From Pholiota molesta (taxonomy: Eukaryota; Basidiomycota; Agaricomycetes; Agaricales; Strophariaceae): a stretch of 64,000 nt of DNA. A program made the translations under genes and the position numbers. Below the pieces are notes generated by a model that worked only from the letters and a program-made list of their open reading frames with translations, ran no database searches and had not been told where the DNA came from. Shown here one piece after another: positions 12,001 through 24,010 of this stretch. The DNA lies in assembly GCA_014925825.1 (NCBI GenBank), contig JACGCK010000137.1:55644-119643 (forward strand), written 5' to 3'. Position 1 is the first letter of the stretch. The number at the start of each line of letters is the position of its first letter.

Positions 12001-14837
12001 AATGGGCGCCTCGATTTCCAAAGTGCGACTGTGGTTTACTTGCCTTGAGCTGTCGCTTGGCCACCACATGCTCATCAGCGGGGGTCAATTTATCTGGGCG
12101 CAAACATATAACAATTATATGATACAGAAAAATGACCAAATCATCAACAGAAGTGCGTAAAATGTATTGCAACCGAATTCATTGTGCTAAGGAGCCCTGC
12201 AGAGAGTTTCCAGTACCTGTGCGAACGGGTTGCGACGTCGGCCTTGCACGACTCTGCTCAACGTGTTGACCCACCCAGGTGCCATCCAAACACTCGGGAG
12301 GTGGTGCTGCGTCAGATATTTGACTGGATGGTTTCTTCGAATGACCGCGAAGCATGGCTCATGTGGTTGAACGGGGCGGTAGGTGCGGGCAAATCAGCGA
12401 TCGCACAGTCAACGGCGGAGCGATGTGTGCAGGCAAAACGCATTGTCATTAGCTTTTTCTTTTCCGGGACAGACCCTGCACGAAATACCATGGCTGCCTT
12501 GGCCGCGACACTAGCCTATCAACTTATCCTAGCTATTCCCGAGACTGCAGAAAACGTCCTTCAAGCAATCGAGCGCAATCCCCTTATTTTCGGACAATCA
12601 GTCGAATCTCAAATCAAACAGCTCTTCTTCGACCCTCTTGTCTCCGCACAGCATCTGTTCCCGGAACATATGCTCTTAGTAATACTCGACGGTCTTGACA
12701 ATGTCCGGGCGAGGCTCTTCATTCTAGCTTGATCATGCTACTCGGAAAATATTTGAGCACCGGAAATCTCCCTGTTCAGTTCCTTATTGCTAGCCGCCCA
12801 GAACCCCACATTGACAGCTTGTTCAAACTGAAGGAGGTTGCTGACATTTTAGTCACACTCTCACTGGATAAAATTATGCACGTATCAAATGACATCCGTC
12901 GTTTTCTTGAAGACAAATTCGCCGAACTCAAAAACAACCATCGAATCAAAGCTCATCTCCCCAGTGATTGGCCCGCGTCTTCTAGCATTGAGGAGATTAT
13001 AGCCCAGTCCTCAGGCCAGTTTATCTACGCCTCTCTCGCCATGAATTACATAGCATCTCCCCGAGGCCATCCCGTTCATCAGCTTCAGACTCTCGAAGGC
13101 ATCCGCCTAAGAAATCCTTCTTCAAAACATCCACTTGACTATCTCGACGCACTCTACCGGAATATCTTCTCTCGGATCGACGAACTCGATAAGGTACTCG
13201 ATATTCTAGCATTTGTTCTTCTCGCTGGCGAAGATCGTGTTTCCATCATCGATTGGGTATTTCAATTCGAACCCGGTGAACTGGAAACTGCTTTGGTGGA
13301 TCTAGCAGCGGTTTTGACAATCGATAGTCAGTCGGAGGTGGCCCCTACCAGGATGCGACTACTACATGCGTCACTTTCTGATTTTCTCCTCGACGGTACC
13401 CGATCTGAGGAATACCACATCAGCTTCGACTCACACAGTACCAAGCTAGCTTGTCTGGCCTTCGCACGTCCACCCACGCAAATCTTCAGCGTTTCCGATA
13501 CACATGAGTCGGTTATCCCAGCTATAATCCGACTGCTTGAGAAGGCAGCACCATCGACGGAGCTTCATCGCATATTGCTCCGGTTTGCTCCAGAGTTTGA
13601 GGCCATGCATCTAACTTTCAAGCACTCTCTTTTACCGCTGTTCAATATTCTAGTTGCCGTGAAAAACCTGGTACGTTTTCCCATATCCATTCATGTTCAA
13701 CAGAACTTTTAAGTGAGTATTTCTGTGAAATAGCACTTTAACGGACCAGGAAACAGAGACGTGTATAACCACTTATTGTTGTTATCCCAGCAATATCTCA
13801 ATCGCCGGGCGGTCGTGACACCCGGCATGACACGTCAAATAATAGTGCAAACTATGGAAGAACAAATCCGATTTTATTCCGACAACAATCTCGAAGACCT
13901 TCGCTATCGCCTGCAGGGTATCATTTTAGAGTTAGTGCAAGATGGCCAAAATTCATTTGATTCAATCTTAGAGTTGCATGCCAGATATCCTTATAGGAAG
14001 AAGAAGGCGCTTTTTGTAAGAGATTTAAAGTGTCATCAGCCTTCCAATGCTAACATCTTCCAGGTTGGAATAAATTACTATGGGCAACGCTGGGAGTTAA
14101 AGGAATGCATCAACGATATCAAATCGATGGAAGATTTAATTATTTGTGAGCTCCATCTTCAACTTTCTTTCTTTGCGTTCGACAGATTCACTGTCTTGGA
14201 GCGGTTTACGGGTGTAAACAGGAAGACATTGTCACACTTACCGATGATGCCACGCATCCTCACGCAAGACCAACGCGGTCAAATATCGTATGTCAAGCCC
14301 TCAGACATCCCCTTTCCAGAGTCAAATTTAATTATTTATCCTTCGACAGCTTATAGCGATGGAAGAGCTCGTTCGTGATGCACAACCGCACGATTCTTTG
14401 TTTTTCCATTGTTAACAATCTTGATCTCCAAGTGTAGACAGTATATGCTAAGTAATACTCGCTAGATTCCGGACATTGTGGTCAAATAAAGGATACAGGA
14501 GGCGACGAGGTTGACAGTAAAGATGAAGGTAATTCCTTTCAAATAAGAATATCATTTTGTCTCAACTTAATTCCGGTTGTCATCCAGACTGTGATCCAGT
14601 GATTTATCCAGTGAGTTACAGAGATCACAAGATGATGATAGTGTCATAAATTCCATTAGGTGGACTATGAATCCGAAGGATATATCGCGAATAATGTATA
14701 TTTTCGTCTTTTTTTTTTTTTTGGTAAATACACGAATTAATTCATCGTTTCAGCTCATCTACGAGACTATGGTGAAGCCACTTCCGGAAGGTTGTCGTTT
14801 GACTGCTGTAATCGACTCAGGTATCACCAGAGGCTGA
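12001..14837 (+). CDS. NACHT NTPase fused in frame to a metacaspase p20-like domain lacking the catalytic-Cys exon
   Basis: Exon 1 (MGASISKVRLWF..., ATG 12001) includes MLISGGQFIWAQTYN, the start typical of basidiomycete NACHT proteins. After a short intron come SPAESFQYLCERV, the Walker A motif WLNGAVGAGKSAIAQS (about 12367-12415) and Walker B LLVILDGLDN (about 12675-12705), then FLIASRPEPHID and an ATPase tail to about 13668. One base is missing near 12727. A GT-AG intron (13669-13733) then joins, in phase, a linker (HFNGPGNRDVYN...) and a metacaspase-like domain: KKALFVGINYYG, KECINDI, KQEDIVTLTDDATHPHARP and FFHYSGHCGQ with the catalytic His kept, then VIYP, VDYESEGYI and MVKPLPEGCRLTAVID. 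Six or so introns fall at the same places as in the metacaspase at 18.7 kb. The frame ends at TGA 14835-14837 exactly where ACHSG should follow. Possibly an NLR-like sensor with an inactive caspase-like module; alternatively a 3'-truncated gene. Confidence 0.7.
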
Positions 14838-15334
14838 CATGCTGATGGATAAAACCTCGGTATCTACTTATAAATGCTAATGGATAAACACAAGCAATCT
14901 GTTACAGCTGTAGTCCATGGTCGTTTGGAGTTCCCCTTGGATTGCACTAGAGGAATCCATTCAACCATCCATTATCCAATGTCCATACGTCCTTCCTCGT
15001 CCATTTAGGTATCCGTTATCCATCACCTATGTATCATCCTATCTAGTATCCTTTCAGGTATCCATAATCCATCACCTATACATTATCCTTGTCGGTACCA
15101 TATCCGAGTTATTATCGGGTATTCCTACGATATTGACGAAAAAAATCGGCAGTCCAGTATATAGCTTACGGAGAAGTATCGAATTATGGATTCTTTTTGA
15201 GCGTCTAAGTACTTACAACAATCAAACAGCCGATGATCTCATGATACGAATGTTTGCTGTCAACGATTTATTTTGAGAGGGTGCTGTGAAAGGTTCAGAG
15301 AGGTTCAGAGAGACGACAGCTAACTTTCAATGAC
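14838..15334. other. Non-coding region with imperfect ATCC-rich repeats
   Basis: Contains many ATCCAT/ATCC words. Two 33-base near-copies lie at 15007-15039 and 15056-15088 (both start AGGTATCC). No gene was recognised. Confidence 0.5.
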
Positions 15335-15515
15335 TATCTGAATCTGCTAGGTGACCCTGGGATCCGTCAGCTGGGAAACCGAGTCTGGCAAGTATTTCGT
15401 ATTTAGCTGACCTGGTTCCATTCCGTCAGGAATTGCATTAAGGTCCTGATCATTCTGAAGTGCTGCTGCTAAAGTAAGGGAGATATGGCGAGCTTTAAAC
15501 GAAAAATGAGCAGAT
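15335..15515 (+). repeat. R2 repeat, copy 2 (~180 bp)
   Basis: Direct copy of the 11475-11665 sequence, about 85-90% alike by eye. It ends where the R1 unit begins, so R2 may mark the edge of a rearrangement. Confidence 0.7.
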
Positions 15516-16730
15516 AATGAACATGGAGGACGAGGAAGAAGCCGAAGGATTCAAGGAAGGGCGGAAGTTCTGGAACCGCGGACGGAAGCAGATTGAAACA
15601 CCGCAACGCCTGGGCCAGGCTCTGGCCACTCCTAGGACAGTCTTCGTCTTCGTCAACCGCGTCCACCTCACAATTTCGCCACTGCGGACCTGCGGTCACC
15701 TCATGGCAATCACCATGGAGCTGCTCGCCAGTCTCAACTGGCGGTCACGGTGCCCTGAATTCCTTTTCATTCGATTGCTCGCCAATAATCAATATTACCT
15801 CCATGGTTAAAAGCCACGGCAGAATGACAAGCACCTGAACGAAAGCGGAGAGGATCGTTAGCGCGTTGGAGATTTTCAACGAAGGGTTGGAGACGTGGGG
15901 TTGGAGATGTGCTTACCTTGCAGCAATTGAACGGTCAGTTTTATGCACGAATGTCAATCAAAACGGGGACTGTCCGCCCGGACTGTTCTTGCTGACAGCT
16001 CCTTCACAAGATATCCATAGAGGAACACGGTGCAGGGTGAAGACTGGGAAGGTTCATTTGCGCTGAATAACGAGCAGAATTCTGGGGATTTGGTGAACGT
16101 GGGTGCGTTCGTCGTGCTTTCTTGCTATCAATGATACACCAACAGGATATCATCTAGAGATCGAGACTCCATGGCGGAAGAAAACTTTGTGCGAGTTCCA
16201 TGAATGACCTTCTCAATCATCCGAAAGGCTGGGTGGCACGGACTGGATGGTTTTCGAGGAAGAATTTTCCAGCTCTCAACATTGGCGGATACTTCCTCAA
16301 GATAAATTCGAAGACTGGCAAATTCCAAATGTCGCCACAAGACTCAGAAGAACAGACAGTCAAATTCACTCGAGCCAGTCGTCTTTCGCCAGTCCAAGGG
16401 GGCACAGGGAGCACGTTGGCACGCTCGAGGACGCTTTCAGCAACAATTTTCTTGCCGCTCCGCATCTTTATGCAGTTTGCTGGACTTTGCGACTTCCTTG
16501 GCTTGGTGCGCTCTTTCTTGCTGGCTTCGACCTGAGGGGAATTTCTAGTTGGTGCTTGGGCTGCTGATTGCTGTCACACTGGTCTTGCTAGTTGCTGCTA
16601 TTGATCACACCTCCTGGTATTGGGTACAACTTGATCTGTTCGTGATAAGTATTACACATCGTGGACAAACCTCTTGATGGTAGAAATCTCACCGCGTGCG
16701 CATTTGCTGGGTTATATGTTGTGTTACTGC

Positions 16731-16774
16731 GTGACATGTCACATTCCCGACGCGTCGGGCGGCGGGCGTCGGGA
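16731..16774 (+). promoter_or_regulatory. R1 palindrome block, copy A
   Basis: TGACATGTCA (16732-16741) followed by CCCGACGCGTCGGG (16746-16759), then further GGGCG/GTCGGG text. The same order and spacing recur in all four R1 units, about 830-900 bases upstream of gene Y. Two nested palindromes suggest dimeric transcription-factor sites (inference). Confidence 0.55.
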
Positions 16775-17469
16775 TGTTGCGGTGCGTCGAGTTCGAGTCG
16801 AGTCAGTGTGCTCGGCTCGGCACAAGTGGTGCGTTCCTGACTTCGTTGTCTACTGCTGTTTGCATTCTCCATCGGCGTTGGCAGACAAAGGAGTCTCCTC
16901 CTATCATCATTCTCCCCGTCTTCGTCACCGATGGCTACACTGCGAATTCGGCTGTTCAGACTCCAATACATCGCTCCAAGGACAACCACGCACCAATCTC
17001 AATAACATATCAAGATACTGAGCACAAACGAAGCCAGTGTGGACGACTCCAAGTTGGAGATGGTGGTAACGAACCTAGCCAGTAAACGTGAGGAATGCCG
17101 CTAGCCCATTTCATGTGGTTTCGTTCTCATTCTGGGGCGCTCATGCTGACGGTGGACGAACAGCTTGGTTGCGATAGGCTGCAAGAACTTTTGGATGGAA
17201 GCTGTAGTGAGTCTTGAACGAGTCTCTTCCGCTTTGGTCTTTGGACGTGGTTATTCGAGCACTGTCGCCATTTGAAGTGCCAGTGGAGGAATAGAGCATA
17301 CGCTCTTCCTTTGAATTCAGCCGCCTCTTGATCTAGAAGAGTCCGCTTCTCGGATGCGTTCAGATGCAGAGGTCGCAGTGGTGGAAGTCATTCCAGAGCC
17401 CGAATAGAGTGCGAACTGGGTGCGAACTATAGAAAGCAGGTCGCTGTTCAAACGCGTGCTCCCCTAGAA

Positions 17470-17506
17470 ATGCCGGCATCTAATTTCAGGTTCCACTCGT
17501 ATAAGA
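17470..17506 (+). promoter_or_regulatory. Gene Y core promoter, copy A
   Basis: Palindrome ATGCCGGCAT (17470-17479), then TATAAGAG from 17500, about 146 bases upstream of the Y start codon. The same arrangement is found in the other R1 copies. Confidence 0.6.
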
Positions 17507-17647
17507 GCACAGACCCTTTTTTTCACCTTTGGAACCTTTCTCGTTCTTGCCACCACCGTTGGCAGTCCTACGCGTCAGAGTACCTAATTTCCTTACTAGA
17601 CCTCAACACATTCTTTGCTCGTACTCTTTATCCGACTCACCGTTAAC

Positions 17648-18174
17648 ATGTCCCTTTCCAGCCTGCCCTTACCCTCCATTTCCTTCGTTCTCACCTCTAA
17701 TATGCTCTATGTCCCTACGGGACCTTGTGTTGCCAGTCGCAATCAAGATCCTTTTCCAATACCACAGGTGGATCCCGGGGTATGTTTCTTGTCCACCGTC
17801 ACATACATACACCTGTCATTTAATCAACGTCGTAAATTCCAGCACGGCATAGACCAAAGGGACCTCGAGACCTTGGAATATCAACATCTCTCCTACGTCC
17901 TGCGCGGACGTCTTGTAGTCAGTCTCTCCTTCTCCGAAATTCCATGATGCAGCGCCTAATCGTCGTCGCGTATTTATAGTCGTCCAAGCAGAAAAAGTGG
18001 AGGTGGTCTGTGCGCTGGAGTAATAATACCTCGCAAGCTGTATGTTTTCCCGCCTAACTATAATCATCTCGCACTTCATCTCATCGTGTTTCACAGGATA
18101 CCGTTCCTTTTTTCTCCAAACTCCTTCGTAAGGTCGTTTCTACCCATGGCCTTAGCAAGGACGGCCAAGATTAA
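17648..18174 (+). CDS. Small multi-copy protein Y, copy A (113 aa), unknown function
   Basis: Four exons, all introns in phase 0: 17648-17779, 17843-17914, 17980-18039 and 18097-18174. The protein begins MSLSSLPLPSISFVLTSN, continues with HGIDQRDLETLEYQ, has a basic/Trp-rich patch SSKQKKWRWSVRWSN and ends SKDGQD. Every intron has GT and AG ends, and the partner in R1 copy D keeps the same structure with different bases, which argues for purifying selection. The basic patch could bind nucleic acid or act as a nuclear signal (inference). There is no clear signal peptide, though the first 20 residues are fairly hydrophobic. I do not recognise the family. Confidence 0.65.
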
Positions 18175-18175
18175 T

Positions 18176-18745
18176 TAACGCGCGTTCCACTTCTCATATG
18201 GATCAACCATCCATCGCTCCTATCTTGGTAAATACTCACCAATATATTGAAGTTGCATATACACCGACAACCGAAATCCGTCTATCCTTCGAATCTATCT
18301 TTCCACTTTCTTGCTTGATGTACCATATTCTTTTATACTGTCCGCCTTCCTCAAGACAAAGCTTAGATCCGCTTCATTTTTCGTCGACATAATAATTATA
18401 ACAATGTTCCTATGTAAATTTTACTACTTACACCTCTCAATTATAAAATATAGAAGCTGTTGCTCAGCGCTGAGCACTCGCTGAATGAGCCTCGAATGGT
18501 GATCTGAATTAGTGGACGTCGATGCAGTTGAGCCGTATCTGCGCAGGATTTGGCAGATGTTTGAATACTTTAGATATGTGGGCATCTAATGTCATCAAGC
18601 GCTGTGCAATGAGTTGCGTGTGGGAATGGGCGCTTCCCAGTACGGTGATCTTCCCTTCACGATAATCAGGCAGCTCCAGCTCAATTTCCCTCAACCACAT
18701 ACCCTGTCGACAGTAAATCGTCCACTGCTCTTCCAACCGCCAGCG
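18176..18745. other. Intergenic region upstream of metacaspase
   Basis: AT-rich 3' flank of R1 copy A, then the metacaspase promoter with pyrimidine-rich text. No gene was seen. Confidence 0.4.
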
Positions 18746-21587
18746 ATGTGGAACTTCGACTACGATAACCAGCGTTCAAGCTACGAAGGCGGACCACCTA
18801 CGTGAGTCTAGTCAATTACTGTGACCGATTACAATCTAGATGAGATCGTTTCTGTAGCTTCCCTAATTATAACAGGTCATCGAAAGCTAAAACCCGTTTG
18901 AGATCTAGTCTGACCTTGGATTCAATAGCGATGGTGGCTTCGGAATGCCTACTCCTGAACCAGGTTTTCGTCCCCCTGCACCCGAATTTCCAATGCCCCA
19001 ACATGACTACAATGCCGGCTATACTCCTTCGTACGCTCCTCCCCTCCAGGACCACCTTCTCAGTGAGTCGAGGGCTGGTGTTTGACGGCGTTCGCGCTAA
19101 CATTTATTGATTATTCAGTTATGGATCACAACCTCAGTCAGCATAATATCTGATATATAACCTGGTACGATATTAACAAGTGGATAGATATGGTTCAATG
19201 CTAGTACCGCAATTATTGTCAGTGACAATGTCCTCTTTATTAGATACTTTGGCTAATAATTTGGACTTGAATCAGCTATAGCCCCTCTGGTCCTCCTCCA
19301 TCTGGGTAAGCTCTAGTGATTCCTGAGAGTTTTTTGCAATGCGAATGCTGTGTATTATAGCTATGAAGGGACTCCAGCTATGAGAGGATTACCAGGGCCA
19401 CAATATCACCAACAACACCAAGGCGGGCATCCTGGCCTACAAGCTTATCCCGGAAGCCATTCCAATAATGGTTACTCGGGAGGGCCCCCAGCTGCAAGAG
19501 GGTTTCAAGGGCAACGATATCACCAGCAATACCAAGGCGGACACCCTGGTCAGGAAACTCGTTCTAACAGTGGTTATCCGGGACAGGAGCAATACAGACA
19601 GTAAGTACTGACTCTTTGTCAGAGTGTTTAATGATATCATCCGCGATTCAAGAAGCGATACCTATCAACCTCCGCGTTAGTCAAATTTAAAAGCTGGACT
19701 TTCTTTGCTGTTGAAGCTTTTTTATTCAGCCGGACCTCCCCCTCTTCCTCCTACTGAAGTGCAGAAATACGAATCTCACTTGCAGGATGCGGACAACGAG
19801 GTTGTCCAACACTTTTTCCAATATTCTCAGTGTACTGGAAAGAAGAGGGCGCTTTGTGTAAATGATTTAACAACGTCCTCGGTCTTTCAATTCTCACATT
19901 TCCTCAGATTGGAATTAATTACATTGGGCTAGAATGCGAGTTGAAGGGATGCATCAACGACGTCCAAAACATCCAAAACTTTCTCATTTGTGAGCTCCAC
20001 CTTGAACTTTCTTTCCTTGAAGTCGGTGGCAACTGACCGTCTTAAAGCGCATTATGGTTATAAAAAAGAAGACATTTTCATGCTTACCGATGATGCCACG
20101 GATCCTCGCGGGAGACCTACGCGGGCGAATATGGTACGTCCAGCCTCAGATATCGGCTTCCGAAGTCAAATCTAATCGTTCATTTTGCGACAGCTTCAAG
20201 CAATGCAAGAACTCGTTCGTGATTCACAACCGCATGATTCATTGTTTTTCCATTGTTAATAGCCTCGACTTAAGAATTCAAGTACTATATGCTAATAAGT
20301 ACTTGCTAGATTCCGGACATGGTGCTCAGATAAAAGATACTGCAGGCGATGAAGTTGACGGTTTTGATGACGGTAGTTTCTTTTCAAAAGCAGATCTATT
20401 TTGTCCTGACTCCGACTGCCATCCAGTGATTTATCCAGTGAGTCGTACACAGTACAAGATGATGATAATATCGCTGATTCCATATAGGTGGACTATCAAG
20501 ACTATGACGAAGGATACATCGTGGATGATGTATGCGTTCGTGCATTTTGTTGTATAACAGCGGAATTAAGCTATTGTTTCAGCTCATCCATGAGATTATG
20601 GTGAAGCCACTTCCAGCAGGTTGTCGGTTGACCGCCATATTTGACGTAAGTATTATCAGTGCAGTGATATAATTCGGGCGCGCTTATTCAGTTCTAATTT
20701 GAAGGCCTGTCATTCTGGTACCGTCATGGGTGAGATTATCAGCGCTCAAATTCATATACACACGATTGTTTTGAGACCTAGTCTTTCTTTTTCAGATTTA
20801 CCTTACGTGGTACGTATTTCTGCTTCCTATCTGAAATATTTCTCATTTTGAACTTCTATCCAACCAGTATTCGACCAAAGGAAAGATTAAGGAACCAAGT
20901 CTGACTGCTGAAGTCAGTCAAGGCCTCTTGACCGCTTTCAATTCATACGCTCGTGGTAACAAGAATGCCTTCAATGATATGGGCTTGCCCAAGATGTCTA
21001 TGAGCGATATGCGAAAGGCAGAGAGAATCGCAAAGGCGACGAGAACGAGCCCTGCCGACGTTGTGCGTATAAAATACATACTATCACTGTTTCCCCATAA
21101 CAATTGTGGTATTCTTTCAAGGTTTTATGGAGTGGTTGCAAAGATTCTCAAGCTGCCGCAGATGCTAATGGGGCGGGTCAAGCTTCTGGAGCTATGAGCT
21201 ATGTATGTTATTTCCGATATTTTGGACATACCCTCAACATTAATGTTATCCTTCAAAGGCATTCACTACTGCTCTTAGTAAGTCCTTGTTCGCTGAGTGA
21301 GGTCGTATTTCCTTCTGATGTTATCAATTTGTCTAGACGTTAACAAGCATCAGAGTTACCGGGAACTCTTGGTCGCCATCCGTAATATCTTGAAATCGGA
21401 GGGATTCATCCAAAAGCCTCAGGTACGTATGTGTCCTGTCAACAGAATATACTAGTTTGCTAGAGCTCTTTCCCCTTCATGATCAGCTGTCTAGCTCACA
21501 CCCGATGGTAATTGCTTACCTCCAACACCGAGAGCTCGAATTGATTACTTCCCTTGATAGGACACCAGCATCATGTTCATCTGTTAA
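18746..21587 (+). CDS. Type I metacaspase, intact
   Basis: Start ATG 18746 (MWNFDYDNQRSSYEG). The N-terminal prodomain is rich in Pro, Gly, Gln and Tyr with repeated HQQHQGGHPG / HQQYQGGHPG blocks (about 19400-19560). The p20 domain starts at KKRALCIGINYIG (about 19838-19930), then ELKGCINDVQN, KKEDIFMLTDDATDP and the catalytic histidine in FFHYSGHGAQ, whose codons are split by an intron (about 20245-20330). The catalytic cysteine is in IFDACHSGTVMD (about 20635-20735). The p10 part follows with SGCKDSQ, YRELLVAIRNIL and the usual end MDTSIMFIC, stop 21585-21587. About 13 short introns all fit GT-AG and phase. Metacaspases are Ca-dependent Arg/Lys-specific cysteine proteases involved in stress and cell death in fungi. 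The similarity in sequence and intron placement to the module at 13.8-14.8 kb points to a shared ancestor. Confidence 0.92.
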
Positions 21588-24010
21588 AACAGAGCGTCTA
21601 CCTATCATTTGTAGAATTACCCCAGACTTTTGAAATTTAATGATTTTACGGCAGTAGATCTGAGAGAAAAATTAGCGCTGCCAATGATTTTAAAGAAGTT
21701 GAATGTACTCTTTTGGACAACAAAAATGGATGATACACGATGGTGGCCACCTACTCGCCGTCATTGTAGATCCAAAGCTACGACTTGGTTAATGATAAAA
21801 CGAGCCTGTAAGTTGACAACGTTCAAACTTCAAGCTTCAAACGTTCAAGTTGGAGAACGAATCCTTCAGACAAGATAATTTTTCTTGAGGCTAATTCTCC
21901 TCACTTCTGATGCCCATTCGAGTCAGATATGTCTTTAATGTACGAAACATAAAAAGACGTACAAAAAGCCATTTTATTTGCCTTGAGGATGACGATCTGA
22001 GTCGGCGTTACAGGTGCTGGCGTCGGCTCGAAACGATTCCATGTTGAAGGCCTTCCAAACGCGACACCTCGGTTACCGGGAAGCGCCATTGTTATAAGAT
22101 ATGGCGAATTAAATTGGAAACCGTGATATCCACATGAGTGGACGGGAAAGGAGTTGGGAAGTTGAGGCGAGGCGCGGTGTTCGAAATCGGAATTGTCGTG
22201 GCTCGGGCCCAATTTGAATCACCGCCCTCTCCTTTCCCCGTTCCACACTTCCTATCTTCAATGCTTCAGCGCTGCAGCACCCAGCAATAATCGGAACAAT
22301 CTCTTTTTCTCACCTTCAAGCCACCTGCGGCCGTGTCTTGGAGAAATATTAAGCTTTTCAAGCCAATCCTTACAGTCGAAAGCGTTTCAGGATTCAAAAG
22401 GAAGTCCACTTCGAATGTTGTAGAGAATTCTTTCCGCTGTTCGGTCATCTCGTCTTCAGCCGGCGGGTAGGGTGAATGCTCTATTGGGGGATAGGAGAGG
22501 CTCCGAGAGGGAAGGGAAGGGAGTTGGAGATCGATACCGTTGGCTGGTATGTTTTCGAGATGAAAACACAGAAATGGAGCTGCTGGTGAGTGTTTCTTGC
22601 TGTTCTTTCTCCAAGCTCCTGGATAGAGCACCCTTGCTTATTGTAGCTATAGGCGCGACGCTCTGCACATCAACGTTGTCAAGAACGAACTCTTTCTGCC
22701 ATGAAAAACGCGGAGCCCGGTTCTCTCCTCGAGTAAAAGTGTCGATACATGTCGCCTCAGCTGACGCGCCACCATCTCGAACACATCATCCTCAACAAGG
22801 CCGGCATCCTGCCCAAGAGAGATACAGTCTAGGATTCTTTTGACGTTGGACGTCGCTGCTTTGCTTGGAGGGTTTGTTACTTGGATTGGAGTCCTTAGTC
22901 TTGATATCACACAAACGCGCAGCGACGGCAAACTGGGTATTGGCACTGCCCTTTCTAGTACTGGATCTGGAATTCATCGCAACTGGGGCGTCTTTCTTGC
23001 TCACTTGGAGCTCCAGAATATTTTCTTTTTCCCGTTGTCGACCAAAAAAATCGGCGGAAGACGACCAGGGGTGCAAGAAATTGCCATCACATCAAAAATT
23101 TGGGACAATATAAATTTGGCTTCTCTGGAATCTCTGTGCTTCTCCTAGTCCTTGCTGTCTGTCGTAAAAAGTTGTCATACGAGGCCAACAGCAGTCAACG
23201 GTAGCTTGCAGGAGTCTCCCTTTCCCCCCAAATGTGACTGTGACGTTACATCTTTTGTCACGCCTTCGTTCGCGTCGACGACGGAGGAATGAAGGTTGAC
23301 GTTCAGAGGCCCAGAGTCTCCAGGAATAGGAACCAAGTATAGATGATAGGCCTTGGTACGAGGAAAACGAGACACAGGAAATATAGGACCAGAGATCGAC
23401 GATTATTCAATTCTATTCGCCATTGTGTGGTCCCTTGGTTGATAGGACTCGTGCTACGATTCCCCTCTCTTGACGATACTTGCATGGCTGGCTCCAGGGC
23501 TCTTGAGATGCAAGAGGTACTTGAGACTGTGACTGAGAGACTGACGAGCTCTTGGAATGGAGATAGCCCAGTTTCCGAAGCCCGACCGCGAGCGCTGACT
23601 AGTACCCAACGAAGATTCTGCCTGGAGAACGCGGGCAAGATATTGCCGCGAGCTAGGTAATTGGTCGCTCTCGGTTTTTGTTGCATTATTATTAACGAGT
23701 ATAGGAAGTAATGGATGCCGGGGTGAAGATTCGCAAGTTATTTCGAAGAGGATGAAGGAGAGCGGGATGTTTGTGGCGGCCTGTCCCATCCCCATGTTAG
23801 CCTTCTACAGTTATTCTTCGCGGACGACGCACCTTCCGCCTCGTTTCATGCCCTTCCCTACCGCTCCACTCCGTAAACTGGATCCCTTTGCCTTTGAAAG
23901 AGCAAACGTACCTAATTCAGCCCAAACACTGTCCGATTCGGAAATCCGGCCGCACAATAACCTAATTTTGGCGGACCCTCCCGAGCGCAGCTTAAATTCG
24001 CCATAAAGAC
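21588..24010. other. Region without a confident gene
   Basis: Several open frames of 80-127 codons exist on both strands. On the minus strand, 22647-22946 (with KRILDCISLGQDAGLVEDD) and 22266-22631 (with EFSTTFEVDFLLNPETL) look the most protein-like and may be exons of one gene. No domain was recognised and no consistent splice model could be built, so none is called. Confidence 0.35.

Larger units (their letters stand above)
15520..18175 (+). repeat. R1 unit, copy A
   Basis: First of four ~2.5 kb related units. Order along the unit: a segment containing the conserved frame RKQIETPQ (about 15590); a middle part with WV-GW, LN and SRLSPVQ words (about 16200-16420); a hydrophobic stretch ending in a LLLITPPG-like frame (about 16600); a palindrome-rich block (16731-16774); a conserved ATGCCGGCAT plus TATA box (17470-17505); and the small gene Y. 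Copies A and D form one subgroup, B and C another. The upstream half has coding-like conservation but no clean gene model here, so only Y is called as a gene. Confidence 0.75.

Noticed and set aside
13761..14837. Metacaspase-like segment as a separate decayed pseudogene
   Set aside because: All exons are open and in phase with the NACHT gene, so a fusion is the better reading, although the loss of the 3' exons leaves pseudogene status possible.
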